In this document: piece after piece, positions 57,301 through 64,000 of the stretch
How positions within the stretch are numbered: position 1 is the first letter of the stretch
How the letters are laid out: each line of letters starts with the position of its first letter
NCBI GenBank assembly: GCA_028554645.1
Contig: JAQOOI010000076.1
Span: forward strand, 868,001 to 932,000
Length of the DNA: 64,000 bases
Source: Omphalotus guepiniiformis
Lineage: Eukaryota; Basidiomycota; Agaricomycetes; Agaricales; Omphalotaceae
Direction of reading: 5' to 3'
Translations under genes and position numbers: made by a program
The notes under the pieces: generated by a model
Told to the model about the DNA's origin: nothing
Seen by the model: the letters and a program-made list of their open reading frames with translations, nothing else
The model's database searches: none

Positions 57301-57619
57301 AAGAAGTCTTAGCCCTTAGATATGAACTCGAATAAGTAAACTACCAAAAGCTGTTTGAACTACCTCAGGCTGGTTACTTATTTGAGCGAAGTATGGCGGG
57401 TTGCAATACGGCAGTGCGTTCTCGTCCTCGAATATAGCTTGCAGAGCCTGTCGTCAATCTTGCCAGAACTGGCCAAGTCAGAAAGTACGAGGATACTAGA
57501 TTCAAAGCGATTATAACTGGATCTAAACAATAACAGCGGCGGCCTGACAGACACCCATATAAGTGCGACAGTGGGTAACCAGAGAACAGCCATCGCGGAC
57601 GACCTAATATAGAACAGCC
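57301..57619. other. Intergenic region between pseudogene and Atg27-like gene
   Basis: About 320 bases. The left part is the duplicated promoter of the pseudogene; the rest should be the 3' UTR of the Atg27-like gene. No further gene seen. Confidence 0.5.
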
Positions 57620-58724
57620 TCATACCGCAATATAACCTCCTCGGCTGGAACGCCGTGGTCTAACGGTAGAGCAGAGATGAGAGACAACGTCACTGAGCAT
57701 GTACGGTACTTCTTTCCAGAAATCACGATGCCTACCAGCGCCGCTTTCATTAGTACACTTTCAAAGGAAGCAGAAACAGCAGACGTACGGGATTAGATCC
57801 ATACCACTAGCTCCATAAGTGGTATAGTTATAGTATGCTCCCAGTCCAAAGTAAGCAGAAAATGCGAGAAAGAGTCTGTGAGAAGATAAGACGTGAATCC
57901 GAGTATGTGCTAGAAGAAATTAATCGGAACTCACGCAAGGAAGAACCATCCAATACCACTTCCTACACTTTCTTTCGAATCGTTATTCCCCTCTTCACTA
58001 TTGTCCTTGTCGCCACCCTGATCCCCGTCACCCTGGACACCACATGCTGCAGGTGCTGACCACTCTACGGCAACCTGAAGGCCGTCATACGATAAGAACT
58101 TGGGGTCAGACAATTCTTCGCTGCACAGAAGCGTAACATTGAAAGACTGAGACGGTGAATCAGAGTCACTAGGGTATTTGGCCCCGTGAAAGACCAGTGA
58201 TAATCCCTTTGGAGCTACAAGGCGTAAGTCCTAGTGAGTAGCGCGCACAAGACCAACACAACTCACGTACAGGTCAATATAGACGTCGTCGCGTCAAGTG
58301 AGGAAGTTTGAGCGACTGGGATAACTGCTGTTATCCGATCTGTCTCGTCTTGCTTTTTGTTGGTCTTTGTCAAACAAGCTCTCGTCCCAGTTGGACACTT
58401 GTGAAGGTCGCGTCAGAGTTTGAGAGGATGAACTTGGATATGACAACGACTACGTACCTGGTCCTGTTCAGCGACACCTTCTCGAGGTTTCAAATCATCA
58501 CATAAGTCGAAGACAACGGTGTCTAGCATAGAGCTGGGAGGCGTTACACGCGTTCGAGAAACCGTATGTTCCCCTGATAAAGTAGTAAGGTCGAACTTTG
58601 TTGAGTCGACGTTCAGCTGGCAATTGAAAGTCGAGCTCTCATCTGCTGAAATAAGAGATATATAGCATGACAAGAACAAGAACAGCGAAATGGGCGATAC
58701 GGTGAGATGGTACCGTAGAATCAT
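57620..58724 (-). CDS. ATG27: Atg27-like type I membrane protein
   Basis: Atg27 carries membrane with Atg9 between Golgi, endosome and the autophagosome site. The start at 58724 gives a signal peptide (LTVSPISLFLFLSCYISLIS). The lumenal part has ESSTFNCQLNVDSTKFDLTT, VVFDLCDDLKPRE, a PKGLSLVFHGAKYPS-type segment, and DPKFLSYDGLQVAVEWSAPA before Gly/Asp/Asn-rich sequence. One transmembrane stretch (GWFFLAFLLA region into FGLGAYYNYTTYGASGMDLI) follows, and the cytosolic tail HRDFWKEVPYML ends RPRRSSRGGYIAV at 57620. That tail, with a Tyr sorting-type signal, is typical of basidiomycete Atg27. About five exons. Confidence 0.85.
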
Positions 58725-58814
58725 GGTAAAAGCTTGAAGGGTTTGAGAGAGGAACCGACACGCGCGTGTCTACTTGACCTTTTACGTCAGGAGCAGCAAG
58801 CAGAGAAACATGTG

Positions 58815-58838
58815 CACTCATACACTCATACACTCATA
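58815..58838. repeat. Microsatellite, unit CACTCATA x3
   Basis: Three perfect copies of an 8-bp unit between the Josephin gene end and the Atg27-like start. A related AAATCATAC doublet follows near 58888-58906. Confidence 0.85.
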
Positions 58839-58927
58839 CAGTGTTACATGACAAGGGTATTATTGTACATCTTAGTCTTATTCATAACAAATCATACAAA
58901 TCATACAACCAAAAGTATAGTTCTAGT

Positions 58928-60754
58928 TCAACCACCGAATCGAGCTAGTCTTTTCCGTCGCATCTCCTCAACGTCAATTGAGGTTGCTGGAATCACTGGA
59001 GAAGACTGAACTTCCGCTAAATCACTATCCTCAGTAACAACTGAAGCATCATCATCTGCATCTGACATCTGCACTGAACTAGAATGAGCGACGTTGATGG
59101 ACGATGCTGCTGGCGTTTGAGGTGCTGGTGGCGTCCAACCTTCTGGCATCTGTTCCAGTGAAGCCTTCAGCGCTGCCTGCAACTCAGCATCGTCGTCATC
59201 ATAGACACGATGTTGTCCGTGCGGAAGAGAAGTGCTACTGGACTGGGTCGAGCTAGGCTCAACATCCATTGCACTTCCAGCGTCGTCGTCGTCCGGCCGT
59301 CCATGTCCTTCGACCTTGGCCATGGCTTCACTTTCGGCGATAGCACGTCTAAGCATTTCCTCTTCTTCCTCCTCTTCCTCCCTTCGGCGAGAACTAGGAC
59401 CACCTCCCTCGGCCCATAGTTCTCGCTGAGCATACTCTTGCTCCGCTCTCATCTGCTCAAGCATTCTACGATTACGTTCCATGCTAGCGGCAACAGGATC
59501 TGAGTTGTCAATCTCTCTGCTGTTCAATCCAAGCGGAGATAAAAGGGGCGTTGAGTACTGCGAAGGTGTGTGAGTTCCAGTGCCTGTTGCGGATGAAGGG
59601 TTGGACTCCTCGGACGGTAGAGGGATGGATGTCCGAACAAGTCGAGGAGGGTCTGGCGGAGTAGCCAGAGGCTGGTCCCCAAGATGATCCCCAAGAGACG
59701 CGTGTAGGACAGCCTGCAACTCCAAATCTTCGTCTTCAAGACCGTCAAAGCCGGACCAGTCGTGATGTTGAGGTGCCGAGGACGTAGGCGTTGATTGAAA
59801 GTCGGATGTGTGTGATGCACTAGGTGATGAAGATGGTTCAGGAAGAGTGGCAGCGACATCATCGGCTTGAGTGCGTGGAAGTGCCAGTTGGGCCGAGGGG
59901 TCAGTCTGAACGACGACGAAAACGGAATAGCCTGTGCCATATAGATTCAGTCAACAATCACAATCAAGAGTAGGAATAGCCATCAGCTTCTGCCTGCTGC
60001 AGGACCATGCCTAGATAGAGCTTTCCTACCCAATGTGGCTGTTCAATGCAGGAATCCAAGTTGAACCAAAGACCATGTCCAAAATCGTGGTCCGGATTAG
60101 CTTCCGCTGGTCCAAACCGGCGAAGGGTGTACCAATGTTGCTGCTGGTTCAAGATAAAAGCCAATTGAGTGCTAACAGGAACTTAGATTAATCGAACAAG
60201 CTTCGGACGCGATACTCACTGGGGATGATCCTGATATGGTCGCATATGCTCGCTCCTCCACCGTACAAGGCTAAGACATATCAAAAGATAATCATGAACG
60301 CAAGTTGAGAGTTACCAACCTCAACCCCCACACTTCAAGTGCTCTTTCTAATACTTGAACAGAGAAAAACCCTAGTGGAGTATAATCAGATGCAATCAGC
60401 CAGAGAACGAAGATGGTTCTCACCAGTATCGTCCATGTTCGCGCTACTAGCGCCGATGTTGCTGTCACCGAAACTCTCCTCTAACACATCTATGTTTCGC
60501 GCGATTTCCGATAGATCAGGCGCAGTGAACTGACAGAAAATATATCTGAGATATTCTGAGCAGATTCACGGATAATAAGCGCACATATGGTCCTTCTATA
60601 CGATGAGAAAGATATTAGAAATGGTGCAGAAATGGTGCAGTGAAAGATTCAACTGACGAAGAAGCGAATTTAAGGCATGTTGGGCACATAGCATCGATCC
60701 AGCTTGTTGCTTTTCATGATAGATCAGAGGGATCAGATGCATTAAGTCGGCCAT
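58928..60754 (-). CDS. Josephin-domain deubiquitinase (ataxin-3-like)
   Basis: Cysteine protease that trims ubiquitin chains. Start at 60754: MADLMHLIPLIYHEKQQAGS then MLCAQHALNSLL with catalytic Cys 23. Later exons give NIGASSANMDDTGFFSVQVL-type Josephin sequence, the catalytic His in QQHWYTLRRFG, and LWFNLDSCIEQPHW with the Asn/Asp partner. After a Ser/Pro linker come three ubiquitin-interacting-motif-like helices: LELQAVLHASLGD, EEEMLRRAIAESEAM and DAELQAALKASLEQ. The chain ends MRRKRLARFGG. No polyglutamine tract. About six exons. The large final exon is very acidic. Confidence 0.93.
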
Positions 60755-61356
60755 AGCGTTTACGACCGACGACGACCGTGAAGGGATGATATTGAAGACT
60801 CAGAGAGAGGCGCGCGGGGTGTACGCGTCCTCATACCGATCACGTGATTACGCCACACCATTCTTCACTTTTTGAATACTTGCGCACTTGCAATTGTATG
60901 GCACTTTATTTGAGTAGCTTGAGTACGCAAATCTATCTCGCCCTTTAATTGAATATCCCGACATGAAAATTCAGCGCTCAGGACAGGCACGTTCTTGAAA
61001 CGGCACTTCCGAGTCCGGGTTTCAAGGAATTATGAAACCGGGAATGGAATCTAAGTACATGAAACTCAGAGTCGGGTGAGCGGACTGTAGCGCCTCGGGC
61101 TGTCACATTTAACCTCTACGACTCCTACTACTTAATGTGCAAACAGGCATTGCCATACATCAAAGGATCACAAGGATCGCAAGTATCTCCTTTAGTAGAG
61201 GAATGTCCAAAGGTATACACAAGATTCAAAATCATTTGATATGATACAGGAGATGCAAGGTACAACAGCAAATGGAATACACACAGCACTTACAGCGATT
61301 GTATAGAGAATGAATGAAAGTTACTACAAGTCCAAAAATGAAGGAAAGGGTCGTTT
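60755..61356. other. Intergenic region, no gene seen
   Basis: About 600 bases containing the Josephin promoter and the 3' UTR of the RING gene. A CACGTGAT motif near 60841 could be an E-box-like site. No coding frame with family likeness on either strand. Confidence 0.5.
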
Positions 61357-63360
61357 CTACATTGAGGTATGAGGAGCAGTGGGGAAATACGGGTTCGTTG
61401 GGTCTGGCTCGTCGTGAAGGCGGTGCTGGCGTCGGTGTATCGCTGATCGGATATAACGAGAAAATCGATTTGTGCGCATGGGGGAATTTAAAACTAGATT
61501 TTCTTCTTCCGCTCCTCCAGAGAGCATTGTCTCTAATGCAAGGAAGTCGTGAAGCAAAAGTTTAGAAAAGTACGTGCTAGCCAAAAGGTTGTATTCACCG
61601 TGACGGCAGAGGGGACATGCGCTAGAGAGCTCAAGTAGCCAGGGGTCAACACACTGTTGATGAAAGCGATGATGCCCCTCGCAGGGCAAAACACGTAGAT
61701 CATCGCCGTCTTCAAAGTCCACGATGCAAATGGGACATGTTTCCCGGCCGATGGCATCCGGAACTACATCGTCTGGCCCGTCGCGGACAACAACTTGAGC
61801 AGGGCGCGATGAGCCCTCCGCGCGATCGACTCCAGAAGCGCCATTAGCACTGATGCAAGTCACTTTTGCGACTGGGGATACTTCAGCCTTCAAGTTTGAA
61901 CCAGCGTCCGTCGCCTTGCCCAGAAATTGAATCTCCTTTTGAGGGCACTCAGGATCTACACCACGAGAATATGATGACTCCTTTAACTCCACGGAGACTC
62001 GTGAACTTCTAAACTCGGTCTCTGTTATACTTCCTGCCTCGGGATCCTTGTCCCGCTCACCACTTGTGGTTACGGGGAGCTGACTACCAAACTTTACGAT
62101 GGGGAAAGTATCCAAGATTGCACGAGTAAGTCCTTGCGCGCGACTTTGAAGCATCCCGACGTCGCCATCACCGCGCCGGGCGCGGGGACCGTAGCGTTCC
62201 GGATGTCTGAGAGCTCGGATAGCCTGCAAGGAAATGGGATTAGTCGGTAGAATCGCAAGACAATGATCTAGTACGTACCCCGGAAACAATGACAACACAA
62301 AAGAGCGCCGAAACGCAACCCGTTATTGCGTAAAGTACAACCCTAGTACGAACGGAATTCAGCTGCCACATAAGCGTGCAAAGCAAGGAGACTTACATGG
62401 CGACGTTGGAATTGGAGCCGGAGCCAGAACTGTTACTGCCTGGGTTCTCATTGTTTGACGAAACATTTGTGTAGCTGGAAGCATTGGTAGCATTGTAGGC
62501 AACCAGAGTAGCGAAAAGATACCCAGGCGCGACAAGATACCGTGCATTGATGGTCTCCCGTATCGTGGTTCCTGAATCGTTTAACCGCTGAGAATCATAA
62601 GAGCCGTAAAGAGTCTCATTCAAAGAACCAATCTGACCGAACTGATAGTCGATAAGGAGGGATTGGGTCAGACTCTGAGTAGAGAAGATGTCGAAAACTT
62701 GGTCAAACTTTGTGGGGTCGGCATACTCGGGGTTGATAACGCAGGCTGAAGAGTACTCAGAATAGAGAAGCTGTAGATCGCCAACTATCAATCAATCCGA
62801 AACCATGGGCATTAGAAGACGATGGGGACGAAGCGCTGCAACAGCACCCTTATCGCGCGCAAGAGTAAATATATCCTCTTCCAAGGAAGCTCCAGTAGCA
62901 TTGAAATCACAGGAAACCAGAGCAATCCACGGCGTTGTTGCTGTTCTGCATGAATATGGATCCAGCCTATCAAGATTCGTGAGACTTACTGCCGTTTGTC
63001 TGATTATTTACTGAAGCTTCTGAAAAATGGACCAGAGCTCCCTATTAGATATCAGTCGCAGCCATGAGACTCGGGGGTAATTGTAGCTAACCTGGCTGAC
63101 CCCTGTACTATCTTGTCCGACCACCTCGTAAGAAACCGTCTGCACATACGACCTAGAAGAAATCAGATATGCTCTGAGCGATGATGGTAGTAAATTCACC
63201 CTTTTGCAAACCATTGGAGGTGGACTACGGATACATCAGTGACATTAGGACTCCCGGCGATGGAAGAGTTGGTCGAGTTTGTTGGAGAAGCCGGAATATA
63301 GCAACGACCAAGAGAAGCGGCGAGAGTCAGAACGAGAACAATCAAGCATCCGCACAACAT
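61357..63360 (-). CDS. PA-TM-RING type E3 ubiquitin ligase
   Basis: Start at 63360: signal peptide MLCGCLIVLVLTLAASLGRC, then a lumenal, glycosylation-rich region (SPTNSTNSSIAGSPNVTDVS; NATNASSYTNVSSNNENPGS) in which a protease-associated fold is plausible. A transmembrane helix lies near VVLYAITGCVSALFCVVIVS. The cytosolic part carries AIRALRHPERYGPRARRGD and a RING-H2 finger CPICIVDFEDGDDLRVLPC, then HHRFHQQCVDPWLLELSSAC and PLCRH with all eight zinc ligands. It ends FPTAPHTSM at 61357. Known relatives (RNF13 type, fungal Tul1-like groups) act on the endomembrane system. About six exons. Confidence 0.87.
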
Positions 63361-63488
63361 GGCAACATGGAGGCGTGCTGCAAAGCAATGTCTGTATGCT
63401 GAGATGTTGTGACAGTAAATACATCACGTGATGTCACAAATACAAAGTATCCTATGTAAAAGCCGCAATACTTACGGTCAGTCAAACT

Positions 63489-64000
63489 TCATAGCAACTT
63501 CCCTATCGGAATCAATCCCTCAATTTCATCATTAAAATCGTAAACCTGTGATCCGCGAACAAACGTTTTCTCAACTCGACCTCGCAATCGTTGACCCACG
63601 TAAGGAGAGATTCGGTTTTTGAAGTTCAAGGATTCCTTCGTAACCTGATTTCCCTGGTGAACGGTTCTGGTCCTAGCTGAGACGTGATATGCAACTTACT
63701 TGAAATTCTGCATCAGGATCCCATATCACAAAATCACCATCGTAGCCTACACTCAGCTGACCTTTCTGATGATCAAGCCGTGCATGTTTGGCAGTTTTGA
63801 CGGACAACCAATCTACGATTTGAGCAAGTGAGACGCCTCTTCGAGAACCCTCTGTCCACATGAGACTCAGGCCCAATCCCAAGGTGCTGATTCCACCCCA
63901 AGCTTCCATGATATTGCCGTCATCTAATCTTTTGAGTTCTTGCACGCAGGGGCTGTGATCAGAAACGACGCAATCAATAGTTCCATCTTTCAAGGCGTCC
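63489..64000 (-). CDS. DAL1: Allantoinase, C-terminal part
   Basis: Cyclic amidohydrolase opening allantoin to allantoate in purine catabolism. Only the last part lies in the window; the N-terminus with the HxH metal site is beyond 64000. The segment LKDGTIDCVVSDHSPCVQEL carries the metal-binding Asp (SDHSPC) typical of allantoinase, then AWGGISTLGLGLSLMWTEGS and GQLSVGYDGDFVIWDPDAEF. After an intron (about 63660-63705) the last exon reads TKESLNFKNRISPYVGQRLR then VEKTFVRGSQVYDF and ends IPIGKLL at 63489. SDHSPC with GGIS favours allantoinase over dihydropyrimidinase. Confidence 0.88.

Noticed and set aside
57655..57730. tRNA-like text (TGGTCTAACGGTAGAGC resembles a D-arm and A box)
   Set aside because: No matching T-arm or acceptor stem follows, and on the minus strand the same bases encode the conserved Atg27-like tail RPRRSSRGGYIAV.

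Overview
The window is nuclear DNA of a filamentous fungus, almost certainly a basidiomycete of the Agaricomycetes type. Genes lie close together on both strands and most are split by many short GT-AG introns of about 45-60 bases. The products include a secreted AA9 lytic polysaccharide monooxygenase (a plant-cell-wall degrader), the DASH subunit Duo1, TRAPP, COG and CORVET tethering subunits, and a cytosolic ribosomal protein. The genus cannot be named from sequence alone. I support 29 protein-coding genes (two cut by the window edges), one complete LTR retrotransposon, one clear pseudogene and one doubtful gene remnant. I saw no rRNA, tRNA or CRISPR.

Layout: 1-2.1 kb end of a Fun30/SMARCAD1-type remodeller; 2.1-6.3 kb Bet5 (TRAPP), an unrecognised membrane protein and Rmt2; 6.4-10.2 kb AA9 monooxygenase, a PRKRIP1/DUF1168 splicing-associated protein and an F-box protein; 10.6-19 kb Cog2 facing Vps8; 19.2-27.6 kb the PHD protein Cti6, threonine deaminase Ilv1, a complex I NDUFB3-type subunit and DNA topoisomerase I; 27.9-36.7 kb CDP-diacylglycerol synthase, a transglutaminase-like Cyk3-type protein, ribosomal protein S23/uS12, a homoserine-acetyltransferase-like hydrolase and mitochondrial Tyr-tRNA synthetase; 36.8-47 kb a TM9 protein, queuine tRNA-ribosyltransferase, helicase Dbp10 and an arrestin-fold protein; 47.4-51.3 kb a small Kre9/Knh1-like secreted protein, Duo1 and a protein with two tandem RNase H1 N-terminal (hybrid-binding) domains; 51.35-56.65 kb the retrotransposon; 56.8-57.3 kb a decayed copy of the tandem-domain gene; 57.6-64 kb an Atg27-like protein, a Josephin deubiquitinase, a PA-TM-RING ubiquitin ligase and the end of an allantoinase.

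Most genes are ordinary housekeeping genes with no operon-like logic. Several pairs share short divergent promoters (Cti6/Ilv1, NDUFB3/Top1, S23/hydrolase, TM9/TGT).

The accessory part is 49.5-57.3 kb. A gene for a tandem hybrid-binding-domain protein was duplicated with its promoter. One copy decayed, and an intact Ty1/copia element landed 51 bp upstream of the start codon of the surviving copy. Its two 460-bp LTRs look identical and it is flanked by a perfect 5-bp duplication (CAAAT). Each LTR holds a 58-bp segment twice: one copy is interrupted by a 51-bp block with intron hallmarks (GTAAGC start, CTAAC branch-like site, TGTAG end) and the other is exactly the intron-less version. This looks like a record of a spliced retroelement RNA being copied back into the LTR, and it is the most interesting signal in the window.
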